Assembly (NCBI GenBank): GCA_963771845.1
Contig: CAVYVC010000012.1
Location: 6,846-70,845, forward strand
Direction: 5' to 3'
DNA length: 64,000 nucleotides
Source: VAZQ01 sp963771845
GTDB lineage: Bacteria; Pseudomonadota; Alphaproteobacteria; Rhizobiales; Xanthobacteraceae
The notes under the pieces were generated by a model. The model was not told the origin of the DNA, made no database searches, and saw nothing but the letters and a program-made list of their open reading frames with translations. The number at the start of each line of letters is the position of its first letter. Within the stretch, counting starts at the first letter, position 1. Made by a program: the position numbers and the translations under genes. Shown here one piece after another: positions 27,401 through 35,428 of the stretch.

Positions 27401-27440
27401 CCCAACGGGATTCGACACAACCGTTGGGCGCCCCCCCCCC
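27401..27440 (-). promoter_or_regulatory. Hairpin and G10 tract in the ntrY leader
   Basis: CCCAACGG (27401-27408) and CCGTTGGG (27421-27428) form an exact 8-bp inverted repeat with a 12-base loop, ending 16 bases before the ntrY start codon. Two bases upstream in the transcript is a run of ten G (C on the plus strand, 27431-27440). Such a tract can vary in length by slippage. A possible promoter, TTGTGA-N16-GATAAA on the minus strand, lies further upstream. Its presence suggests ntrYX has its own regulation apart from ntrBC. Confidence 0.5.
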
Positions 27441-27564
27441 AATCTGACGCCTTTATCGAATGATGCTTTTATATCACAATGTTGCTGAATTACGACAATT
27501 CAAGGGCGCAGAAAAGCGTCCTGTGGCCCATCGGCATCAGGTGCCTTCAGGTGCGGCCACACGC

Positions 27565-29007
27565 TCAGATATTGCTTCGAAAGACCTGAATGTCGAGATC
27601 GCGAATTTTCTTTCGCAGCGTGTTTCGGTTCACCCCGAGCAGGTCTGCAGCACGGATCTGATTGCCGCGTGTGGCAGCGAGCGTAACCGACAACAGCGGT
27701 TGCTCCATTTCCCGCAACACCCGGTGATAGAGACCTGGCGGCGGCAGCTCGGTTCCAAAGCTTGCAAAGTACGAGGTCAGGTGCCGCTCGATCGCCGATG
27801 ACAGGCCGTCTCCGGATTTGGGGTCTTCCTCAGCCGCGATCATCTCCGGCTGCGAAAGCTCGGATTCGATGACCGAGGCGGTGATCGTCTCTTGCGGATA
27901 GAGCGCCGCCAGCCGGCGGGCGAGATTTTCAAGTTCGCGCACATTTCCCGGCCAGCGGTGGCGCTTGAGCCGTTCCACGGCGGTTTGATCGAGCTGCTTG
28001 GCTGGCAGTCCTTCTCGCTCGACCAGATCGAAGAAGTGCCGGATCAGATCGGGTACATCCTCGCTGCGCTCGCGCAGGGGCGGCAGCCGGAGCGGTACAA
28101 CATTGAGCCGGAAAAACAAATCTTCGCGAAACAGCCCCTGTTGAATGAGGATGCGAAGGTCTTTGTTTGTGGCCGCGATAATGCGAACGTTTGTCTTGAT
28201 GGGGGTGCGTCCGCCGACCGTCGTGTATTCCCCCTGCTGAAGCACGCGTAACAGCCGGGTCTGTGCCTCCATCGGCATATCGCCGATCTCGTCGAGAAAT
28301 AACGTACCTCCTTCCGCCTGCTCGAATCTCCCGGAGCTGCGGGCATTGGCGCCCGTGAAGGCACCTTTTTCATGTCCGAACAGCTCCGATTCGATGAGGT
28401 CGCGCGGGATCGCTGCCATATTGATCGCAACGAAGGGTCCACTGCGCCGTTTGCCGTAATCGTGGAGGGCGCGAGCGACGAGTTCCTTGCCGGTGCCGGA
28501 TTTACCGCTGATCATCACTGTGAGATCGGTTTGCATCAGGCGAGCGAGAACGCGGTAGATTTCCTGCATGGCTGGAGAACGGCCAACCAGCGGGATCGAT
28601 TTAAGATTTTGTGGCTTTGCTACCGGGCGCGGGCGCTCCTTGGGCTCCGACAGGGCGCGCCCGACAATTCCGATCAACTCCTTGAGATCGAATGGTTTGG
28701 GCAGATACTCGTAGGCTCCCTTTTCCGATGCCCGCACGGCGGTAATGAACGTGTTCTGCGCGCTCATGATGATCACGGGCAGTTCGGGCCGCATTTTCTT
28801 TATGCGCGGCAAGAGATCGAACGCATTCTCGTCCGGCATGACGACATCGGTGATGACGAGATCCCCCTCGCCTTGACTGACCCAGCGCCACAAGGTTGCA
28901 GCATTGCTGGTTGAGCGCACCTCATAACCCGCTCGCGACAGTGCCTGGTTGAGCACGGTGCGAATGGCGGCGTCGTCGTCAGCGACCAGGATGTTTCCGG
29001 CAGGCAT
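27565..29007 (-). CDS. ntrC: Nitrogen response regulator NtrC
   Basis: This is a sigma-54 activator of 480 residues. The receiver domain has Asp54 in VITDVVMPDE. The AAA+ domain has Walker A SGKSGTGKE and the sigma-54 contact loop GAFTGA, both intact. A Fis-type HTH (AADLLGVNRNTLRKK) closes the protein. It should activate glnBA through the sigma-54 promoter at 10640-10655. The start at 29007 has AAAGGGG upstream. It follows ntrB by 13 bases. Confidence 0.97.
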   Translation of the reverse strand: MPAGNILVADDDAAIRTVLNQALSRAGYEVRSTSNAATLWRWVSQGEGDLVITDVVMPDENAFDLLPRIKKMRPELPVIIMSAQNTFITAVRASEKGAYEYLPKPFDLKELIGIVGRALSEPKERPRPVAKPQNLKSIPLVGRSPAMQEIYRVLARLMQTDLTVMISGKSGTGKELVARALHDYGKRRSGPFVAINMAAIPRDLIESELFGHEKGAFTGANARSSGRFEQAEGGTLFLDEIGDMPMEAQTRLLRVLQQGEYTTVGGRTPIKTNVRIIAATNKDLRILIQQGLFREDLFFRLNVVPLRLPPLRERSEDVPDLIRHFFDLVEREGLPAKQLDQTAVERLKRHRWPGNVRELENLARRLAALYPQETITASVIESELSQPEMIAAEEDPKSGDGLSSAIERHLTSYFASFGTELPPPGLYHRVLREMEQPLLSVTLAATRGNQIRAADLLGVNRNTLRKKIRDLDIQVFRSNI

Positions 29008-29020
29008 AGACTGTCCCCTT

Positions 29021-30148
29021 TCAAACAGAATTGCGCGGGACCGCGTTGTCCGGCACGTACATGGGCATGAGCACGCGGAAAACCGTGCGGCGGGGTTGCG
29101 ACTCGCATTCAATGATGCCGCCGTGATCACCAACGATCTTTGCCGCAAGGGCCAAGCCCAATCCAGATCCCGACGGCTTCGTGGTCACGAATGGATCGAA
29201 CAGATGCGGCAGCAGGTCCTCGGGCACGCCCGGGCCGTTGTCCCGCACGCAGAATTCGAGTGGAAGCGACACGCGCGTCTTGCTGCCCGCGAGCGACAAA
29301 CGAACGCCCGGGCGAAAGGCGGTAGAAAGCTGGATTTCGCCGTCACTGGCGTTCTCGCCAATCGCCTCGGCGGCATTCTTGATCAGATTGAGGAAGACCT
29401 GGATCAGCTGATCGCGATTGGCGAGCACCGGAGGCAAGGAGGGATCATAGTCCTCGACGAACTTGATGTGCCTTGCAAAACCCGAATGGGTGAGCCGTTT
29501 TACATGGTCGAGCACCACATGAATGTTGACTGGCTCGCGTTCGACCGGTCGCTCGTCGGTGAAGACTTCCATGCGATCGACGAGTTTGACGATCCGGTCG
29601 GCTTCCTCGCAGATCAATCTGGTGAGGCTGCGATCGTCATCGCTGGCCGACTGTTCCAGCAATTGAGCCGCGCCGCGGATGCCGGAAAGCGGATTTTTGA
29701 TTTCGTGCGCCAGCATGGCCGCAAGCGCGATCACCGAGCGTGCGGCGCCGCGATGGGTAAGCTGGCGATCCATCTTGTCGGCAATGGTGCGCTCTTGCAG
29801 CATGACCACAACGTGATCCGCGCGCTCGGGTAACGGCGCCACATGCAGATCCACCAGACGCTCGCCGGGATTGCGCGGCGTGCCGAGATCCACCTTGTAT
29901 TCGTTGACTGCGGCGCCGCGTGCGCGCACTTGCTCAATCAGCGCCAACAGCGGGCTCCCGAATGGCACGAGGTCACGCAAACGGTGGCGACGCAGGAGCG
30001 GCAGGGAGGCTTCGAAAAAGGATTCGGCGGCCGCGTTGGCGTTTGCGATGCGCCCGTCGGCCGCCACCGCGATGACCGGATGCGGCAGGGCATCGAGCAC
30101 GGCGTCGGCCGTGCCGGATGGGATCGGCATGGGCTGCGGCCGGTTCAT
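29021..30148 (-). CDS. ntrB: Nitrogen regulation sensor histidine kinase NtrB
   Basis: This soluble kinase phosphorylates NtrC under nitrogen limitation and is held in check by PII (glnB in this window). The 375-residue chain has an N-terminal PAS domain, the H-box MLAHEIKNPLSGIRGAAQ, an N-box, and the G-box DNGPGVPED plus GSGLGLALA. It lacks membrane segments, as expected. Its start overlaps the end of dusB by 4 bases. Confidence 0.96.
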   Translation of the reverse strand: MNRPQPMPIPSGTADAVLDALPHPVIAVAADGRIANANAAAESFFEASLPLLRRHRLRDLVPFGSPLLALIEQVRARGAAVNEYKVDLGTPRNPGERLVDLHVAPLPERADHVVVMLQERTIADKMDRQLTHRGAARSVIALAAMLAHEIKNPLSGIRGAAQLLEQSASDDDRSLTRLICEEADRIVKLVDRMEVFTDERPVEREPVNIHVVLDHVKRLTHSGFARHIKFVEDYDPSLPPVLANRDQLIQVFLNLIKNAAEAIGENASDGEIQLSTAFRPGVRLSLAGSKTRVSLPLEFCVRDNGPGVPEDLLPHLFDPFVTTKPSGSGLGLALAAKIVGDHGGIIECESQPRRTVFRVLMPMYVPDNAVPRNSV

Positions 30149-31188
30149 GCGGCTTTCTGCTCGGTGCGCTCGAAGGCAGCGTAAGCCGCAGCAAGATGGC
30201 GGCGAACCATGGCGGGCTCCTCGGCTGTGAGCACGCGATGGCGATGGGCTTTGAGCAGGAATAGGTCGCCGCCCACGGTTTGCACGGCGGCGTCAAGCGC
30301 CCAGCCGAGATGCTTGCGGGCAAGACGTTTCCCGAGCTCTCGGCCATGGTGGGCGAGCATTTCGTCGTAGAGTTCCTCGATCAGCGCAAACTGCTGCGTG
30401 AGTCCGGGCGCGCTTTCACGGTGTCCGCCACCGAGGTAACGGGCAACCTGCCCCGGTAACCACGGCCGGCCCCTCGCCCCGCGTCCGATCATGATCGCGT
30501 CCGCGCCGGAGGCCTCCAGTGCTGCGACCGCATCGGCCGGGGACGTTATGTCGCCGTTGACAACCAGCGGGATCGAGATGCGCGCCCTGACCGCGCGCAC
30601 CGCATTCCAATCGGCGCGACCTTGATAAAACTGAGAACGGGTCCGCCCGTGCACCGTCACGAGGCGTGCGCCAGCGCTTTGGGCGCGATGGGCAAGTTCG
30701 GGCGCGTTGATCGAGGCGGCGTCCCAGCCAAGGCGCATCTTCAGCGTCACCGGCACGGACACGGCCGCGACGACCGCCTCTACCAGCGACAATGCATGAT
30801 CGAGGTGGCGCATCAGCGCTGAACCGGATTGTACGCCCGTCACGTACCGGGCCGGGCAGCCCATATTGATGTCGATAATGCAAGCGCCGCTCGCCTCAGC
30901 AAGCCGCGCGGCCTCCCCCATCCAGCGCGGTTCGCAGCCTGCGAGTTGGACAACATGAGTGCCCTGCCCTGCCGCTTGCGCCCGGATCAATGCCTGCTGG
31001 TTTCCTTTCGCAAGCGCGGCGCTCGCAGTCATTTCCGAGATCACCAGGCCCGCCCCCAGACGGGCCACCAGCCGCCGGAAGGGGGCGTCGGTGATCCCTG
31101 ACATGGGAGCGAGGATCACCGGGTTCGGCAGCAGAATATTTCCTACCCTCAGCGGTCGAAAGTGAAAAAGCTTCCTTAAAGCAGTCAC
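30145..31188 (-). CDS. dusB: tRNA-dihydrouridine synthase B (NifR3)
   Basis: This flavoprotein reduces uridine to dihydrouridine in tRNA. The 347-residue barrel has the APMSGITDAPFRR start, the catalytic cysteine in INMGCPARYVTG, and GRTRSQFYQG. It reads from a GTG codon at 31188. Location directly upstream of ntrB is the classic nifR3-ntrB-ntrC arrangement. The shared 196-base gap with ispDF must hold promoters for both. Confidence 0.95.
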   Translation of the reverse strand: MTALRKLFHFRPLRVGNILLPNPVILAPMSGITDAPFRRLVARLGAGLVISEMTASAALAKGNQQALIRAQAAGQGTHVVQLAGCEPRWMGEAARLAEASGACIIDINMGCPARYVTGVQSGSALMRHLDHALSLVEAVVAAVSVPVTLKMRLGWDAASINAPELAHRAQSAGARLVTVHGRTRSQFYQGRADWNAVRAVRARISIPLVVNGDITSPADAVAALEASGADAIMIGRGARGRPWLPGQVARYLGGGHRESAPGLTQQFALIEELYDEMLAHHGRELGKRLARKHLGWALDAAVQTVGGDLFLLKAHRHRVLTAEEPAMVRRHLAAAYAAFERTEQKAA

Positions 31189-31384
31189 TTAGCCCTCTGC
31201 TTATGAATTAGGCGAATTACAGATGTGCATAGAGTTTAGCCATTTGAGTTCACTGCGCAAGTGCTGCACTGCAAAAAATCCCCTGCTTTGATCCGAGAGG
31301 GACTGTGAATGCGCCCGCGGTTTGCCGCCCGTTTTTTGTACGGCTATGCCAATCCGGAGCGTGGGGCAGGAGGAAGGGACGGCC

Positions 31385-32560
31385 ATGTCCGGAGGAAGTG
31401 CAGCCGTGGTCGTCGCCGCCGGACGAGGGGTACGCGCCGGAGCAGAGTCGCCAAAGCAGTATCGAAAGCTATTCGGGATACCCGTGATTACGCACGCTCT
31501 CTCCGCTTTCATTCGACATCCTGGCATCGCCATGGTGCAGCCGGTCATTCATAGCGCCGATGCAAGTGCTTACAGGTCGGCAACGGAAGGGCTCGACCTT
31601 CTGCCGCCAGTCTTCGGCGGCGATACGCGTCAGGCTTCGGTTCGCGCTGGCCTTGAGGCGTTGGAGCCGCATGGTCCGCAGATCGTGCTTGTCCACGACG
31701 CGGCGCGGCCGTTTGCTTCTGAGATGCTCATCACGCGCGCCATCGCTGCGGCGCGGGAAAGCAGCGGTGCAGTGCCCGTTACCCCCATGACGGATACGGT
31801 CAAGAGTGTCGACGCGAAGGGCGTCGTAACGGGTACTCCTGACCGGGCAGCGCTGCGTCTGGTGCAAACGCCGCAGGCGTTCCAATTTCGCACGCTGCTC
31901 GACGCGCACCGAAAAGCGCATATCGCAGGTCGTGACGGCTTTACTGACGACGCGGCGCTTGCCGAATGGGCCGGAATAGAGGTCACCACGTTCGAAGGCG
32001 AAGCCGGCAATGTGAAGCTGACCAGCGCTGAGGATTTCGCCCGCGCCGAAGCGTTGCCAGGGGCTGTTTGCGCGGACATACGTACCGGGTTCGGCTTCGA
32101 CGTTCACCAGTTCGCTCCAGGTGACCACGTCATGTTGGGTGGCATGCGCATTCCGCATGAACGGGGATTGAGCGGCCATTCCGATGCCGATGTCGTCCTG
32201 CACGCACTGGTCGACGCGATCCTTGGCGCCCTTGTCGAAGGGGACATTGGCGTGCATTTTCCGCCGACAGATCCGCAATGGCGCGGCGCCTCGTCGGATC
32301 GTTTTCTCGCCTTTGCGGTCGAACGGGTGCGTTCCAGGGGGGGGCAGATTGCGCATCTTGACGTGACCATCGTGTGCGAGAGTCCACGGATCGGTCCTGT
32401 TCGCGATGCGATGCGTGGCCGCATTGCTGAGATTGCCGCCATTGCGGCCGACCGGGTTGCCGTGAAGGCAACGACCACGGAAAAAATGGGTTTCACGGGG
32501 CGAGGCGAAGGCATCGCGGCGTTCGCCACGGCGACGCTCCGGCTTCCGGCAACTGGCTAA
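31385..32560 (+). CDS. ispDF: Bifunctional IspD/IspF isoprenoid enzyme
   Basis: This fusion carries out two steps of the MEP pathway. The N-terminal cytidylyltransferase (about residues 1-225) has VVVAAGRGVRAG and HDAARPF. The C-terminal cyclodiphosphate synthase (about 235-391) has the metal-binding GFGFDVHQF and LSGHSDADVVLHA. The fusion is typical of alphaproteobacteria. ATG at 31385 has AGGAAGGGA just upstream and is better than 31322. The cinA start lies 2 bases downstream. Confidence 0.96.
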   Translation: MSGGSAAVVVAAGRGVRAGAESPKQYRKLFGIPVITHALSAFIRHPGIAMVQPVIHSADASAYRSATEGLDLLPPVFGGDTRQASVRAGLEALEPHGPQIVLVHDAARPFASEMLITRAIAAARESSGAVPVTPMTDTVKSVDAKGVVTGTPDRAALRLVQTPQAFQFRTLLDAHRKAHIAGRDGFTDDAALAEWAGIEVTTFEGEAGNVKLTSAEDFARAEALPGAVCADIRTGFGFDVHQFAPGDHVMLGGMRIPHERGLSGHSDADVVLHALVDAILGALVEGDIGVHFPPTDPQWRGASSDRFLAFAVERVRSRGGQIAHLDVTIVCESPRIGPVRDAMRGRIAEIAAIAADRVAVKATTTEKMGFTGRGEGIAAFATATLRLPATG

Positions 32561-32562
32561 TC

Positions 32563-33057
32563 ATGCATGATGGTTTGTTCGAGCAGGCGGAGGCCTTGCT
32601 GATTTTGTGCCGATCCAAGGGGCTCAAGATCGCCACCGCGGAATCGTGTACCGGCGGGCTCGTCGCTGCCGCGCTGACCGAGGTCGCCGGCTCTTCCGAC
32701 GTTTTTGAACGCGGCTTTGTCACTTACAGCAATGAAGCAAAGCAGACGCTGCTAGGCGTTTCTTCGGCCACACTCGAGACCCACGGCGCTGTGAGCCGCG
32801 AGTGTGCGCACGCCATGGCCGCCGGCGCGCTTTCACGTGCTCCGGTTGATCTTGCGGTGTCCGTCACCGGGATTGCGGGGCCCGGGGGTGAGGTCGCCGG
32901 CAAGCCCGTAGGCCTTGTCCACTTTGGAGCTGCTTCGCGCGGCGGCCAGCACCTCGATGAGATCCGCAAGTATGGCGATATCGGCCGCTCGCAGGTCCGC
33001 CATGCCTCGGTCGTTCAAGCGCTCGCGATGCTGCACGAAATGGCGCAAAAGGAATAA
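32563..33057 (+). CDS. cinA: CinA C-terminal family protein (nicotinamide-nucleotide amidase-like)
   Basis: The 164-residue protein is the stand-alone C-terminal CinA domain, which deamidates nicotinamide mononucleotide in PncC. The family motifs TAESCTGGLVAAAL near residue 26 and VTGIAGPGG near residue 104 are present. It follows ispDF by 2 bases. After its stop the conserved gene order is interrupted by the abiE pair before ratA resumes. Confidence 0.93.
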   Translation: MHDGLFEQAEALLILCRSKGLKIATAESCTGGLVAAALTEVAGSSDVFERGFVTYSNEAKQTLLGVSSATLETHGAVSRECAHAMAAGALSRAPVDLAVSVTGIAGPGGEVAGKPVGLVHFGAASRGGQHLDEIRKYGDIGRSQVRHASVVQALAMLHEMAQKE

Positions 33058-33165
33058 ACATCGCGCACGAAGCGCAGCGCGGGCGAAGGCGCGCTCACCT
33101 GTACGAATTTTAATGCAGAATCAAAGTCTTGCCCCTAATTATGCATGCATTTTCAATGGAAAACC

Positions 33166-33195
33166 TTGCAATGCTACAAAAAAGGTTGCTATATT
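33166..33195 (+). promoter_or_regulatory. Sigma-70 promoter for abiE with a very short leader
   Basis: TTGCAA (33166-33171) and TATATT (33190-33195) are separated by 18 bases in a locally AT-rich stretch. The AbiEi start codon lies only 6 bases after the -10 box, so the transcript should be leaderless or nearly so. The two GTTGC/TTGC-containing halves around an A-run could also be the binding site of the AbiEi repressor. Confidence 0.6.
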
Positions 33196-33201
33196 GATCC
33201 G

Positions 33202-33798
33202 ATGACAAAGCTTCAGGAGCTCAAGCAGCATCTGCGGCCCGGACGAGTGTATCGGCGCGAGGAGCTGGCCCATTGGTCCACGGCCATCGATCGTCACCTC
33301 AAGCGGCTAGTCGATGAAGGCGCCCTCACCAAGCTGGCGGCCGGCCTCTACCTGTGCCCGAGGGACACGGTATTCGGGAAAGCGCCGGCGGAGGATGACG
33401 AACTCGTCACAAGCTTCCTGAAGGATCATCGATTCCTTCTGGCTTCACCGAACGCCTATAACAGTCTGGGGCTCGGCACGACGCAGCTGTACGACCAGAC
33501 CGTGGTTTACAATCACAAGCGACATGGCCGCTTCTCGCTGGGCGGGCGTACTTTTGACTTCCGGGTCAAGCCTGCCTTTCCCAAGAAGCTGACCGGCGAA
33601 TTTCTTCTGGTCGATCTTGTGAACAATCTGGACCGCCTCGCCGAAAACCGGATCGATGTGCTTGCGCGCGTCAAGGAGCACGCGCCGTCCTATGACGCGC
33701 CGCGGCTCCGGCGGGCGGCACGCGACTACGGCAACGTAGGCACGAAAAAATTCTTCGCCGGAGTCCTGTCAGCGGACATGCCCTCGCATGTCCGCTGA
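33202..33798 (+). CDS. abiEi: AbiEi-type antitoxin / transcriptional regulator
   Basis: The 198-residue protein begins with a winged-helix segment (about 1-55, including a VDEGALTKLAAGLYLCPR wing). A C-terminal antitoxin domain with RFSLGGRTFDFRVK follows. In type IV AbiE systems this partner represses its own operon and counters the nucleotidyltransferase toxin. The start at 33202 is chosen because the longer frame from 33145 would run through the promoter. Its end overlaps the toxin gene by 11 bases. The family is likely; an annotation as DUF6088 would be equivalent. Confidence 0.8.
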   Translation: MTKLQELKQHLRPGRVYRREELAHWSTAIDRHLKRLVDEGALTKLAAGLYLCPRDTVFGKAPAEDDELVTSFLKDHRFLLASPNAYNSLGLGTTQLYDQTVVYNHKRHGRFSLGGRTFDFRVKPAFPKKLTGEFLLVDLVNNLDRLAENRIDVLARVKEHAPSYDAPRLRRAARDYGNVGTKKFFAGVLSADMPSHVR

Positions 33799-34733
33799 CC
33801 TTCTTCACAATCACCCGCAATTTGCCGACCTCATCCGCATCGTTGCGGAACAGAGACGTATCGATCCTGCCTTGGTCGAAAAAGACTATTGGCTCATGCA
33901 TTGTCTTTACGGTCTGCAGCAATTGGGGCTGACGTTCGAATTGAAGGGCGGGACTTCGCTGTCGAAGGGCTATCAGATTATTAATCAATTCTCAGAGGAC
34001 ATCGACATTCGCATCGAACCTCCCAGGGCGGACGACGTAAAAACCGGCCGCAATCAAAATAGTCCGGCGCATGTGCAAAGCCGGCGGGACTTTTACGACT
34101 GGCTCGCAAAAACAATCCGCATCGATGGCATAGAAAGAGTTGAGCGCGACACGGCCTTTTGACGACAGGCTGTTGAGGAGCGCCGGCATCCGGCTGATCT
34201 ACAAAACTCGCGTGCTAGCAATGGCTGGTCTCAAGCTCGGAGTCCTGCTGGAAGTCGGTTTCGACGACGTCACCCCGAACACTGCGAAGGACATCAGCTC
34301 ATGGCTGTATGACTATGCGGCGGATAGGGCCGCTGTCATCGACAACCGCGCCAAAGGCGTCCCTTGCTATCATCCTGGGTATACCTTCGTCGAAAAGCTC
34401 CAGACGGTTTCGACAAAATTCCGTCTGCAACGAGCAACACAGGACCGACCAATTGATTTCATGCGCCATTACTATGATGTTTACAATTTACTTCAGCGGC
34501 TCGAGGTGACCTCGTTTATCGGCACAGAGGAGTACAAAGGGCATAAGGCGAAGCGGTTCCGCCAGGACGACAACCCGAACATCTCGCAAAACGAAGCTTT
34601 TGTCCTGAGCGACGAAGCGACCCGACGGCTCTACGCAAAGGCCTATGCGGATACAAGAGCGCTTTACTACGGTGACCAACCGACATTCGGTGAAATTCTC
34701 CGAGAGATCGCAGCCTGGCGCGATCGGCTGTAG
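33788..34733 (+). pseudogene. abiEii: AbiEii nucleotidyltransferase-type toxin, frameshifted
   Basis: This is the toxin partner of AbiEi. The first part carries the nucleotidyltransferase motif KGGTSLSKG (residues 53-61) and SEDIDIRIEP with its paired aspartates. The frame ends at a TGA after the run TTTT at 34157-34160. The second part, to 34733, continues the domain with FDDRLLRS, YTFVEKLQTVS and DFMRHYYDVYNL. Removing one T gives a 314-residue product of typical length. As sequenced, a 124-residue fragment with the catalytic motifs would be made. This may be a sequencing error or a disarmed toxin. Confidence 0.85.
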
Positions 34734-34908
34734 GTGCATGCTCCGATTGAGTGGAAGGGTGCGCTCAATCTTCGTGAGGTGCCTCCAAAGTTGTTGAACC
34801 GGATACACAAAAAAATTCTGCGCGAGCACGCGAGCTGAGGAAGATGTGGCGCCTCGCGACGCGGAATATGTGTTGCTTTGGTGCCGAACAGGTCTCAACG
34901 TTCTCGTC

Positions 34909-35368
34909 TTAACCCTTTTGTCCGTAGATGCGGTCCGCCCGGCGCTCGAACGCGCTGGAGAAGCGGCGAAAAGCGGTGTCGAACATCGCTCCCATGAAAA
35001 GGGCGAGCGTGCGGCTGCGAAACTCATAGGCGAGGAAGAATTCCACCGTGCATGTCTGGCCGCCGATCGGGTGAAAAGTCCAACGGTTTTCCATCTTCCG
35101 GAAAGGGCCTTCGAGGTACTCGACCAGGATGTGCAGATTCGGCCGATCAAGCGTCACGCGAACTCGTAAAGGTCTCCTGAACGAATTTGTAAGCCACCGT
35201 CATGTCCGCGATGAGAACCTCGATGCCCTCGGGTTCCGGAATACGTTTGCGCAGTTTGAGCGAGCGGCATAGCGGCACGAACTCGGGGTAGCGCTCGACG
35301 TCCGCCACAAGGTCGAACATGTCAGCCGCCGAATGCTTTACGCGTCGGCTCGTGGTGAACTGCGGCAT
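34909..35368 (-). pseudogene. ratA: RatA/Coq10-family START-like protein, frameshifted
   Basis: This is a lipid/quinone-binding START-like protein, annotated as Coq10-type or as RatA. The N-terminal half (from 35368) has the AADMFDLVADVERYPEFVPLC start. The C-terminal half (to 34909), in another frame, has NRWTFHP and FFLAYEF. Removing one of the two A bases at 35161-35162 (plus strand) joins them into a 152-residue protein of normal length. I infer an intact gene with a sequence error, or a recent frameshift. It is downstream of lipA on the same strand. Confidence 0.85.
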
Positions 35369-35428
35369 CAGAGCGGATCGCGAGCCGCTGATGCTTGTGC
35401 CGCAAGGCTCACGGCGCGCGTCCGGGCG

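Noticed and set aside
31260..31270. AGTGC-T-GCACT palindrome upstream of dusB-ntrBC, considered as an NtrC site
   Set aside because: The half-sites are in the opposite order to the NtrC consensus (GCAC...GTGC) and no sigma-54 promoter is visible nearby, so autoregulation cannot be claimed.
32336..32346. G8 run inside ispDF as a phase-variable tract
   Set aside because: It encodes a normal Arg-Gly-Gly stretch in the conserved IspF domain with the frame intact. This is ordinary for a GC-rich gene.
34745..34770. GATTGAG...CTCAATC inverted repeat after abiEii, considered as a terminator
   Set aside because: The stem is only 7 bp with a 12-base loop and no T-run follows, so it is too weak to call.
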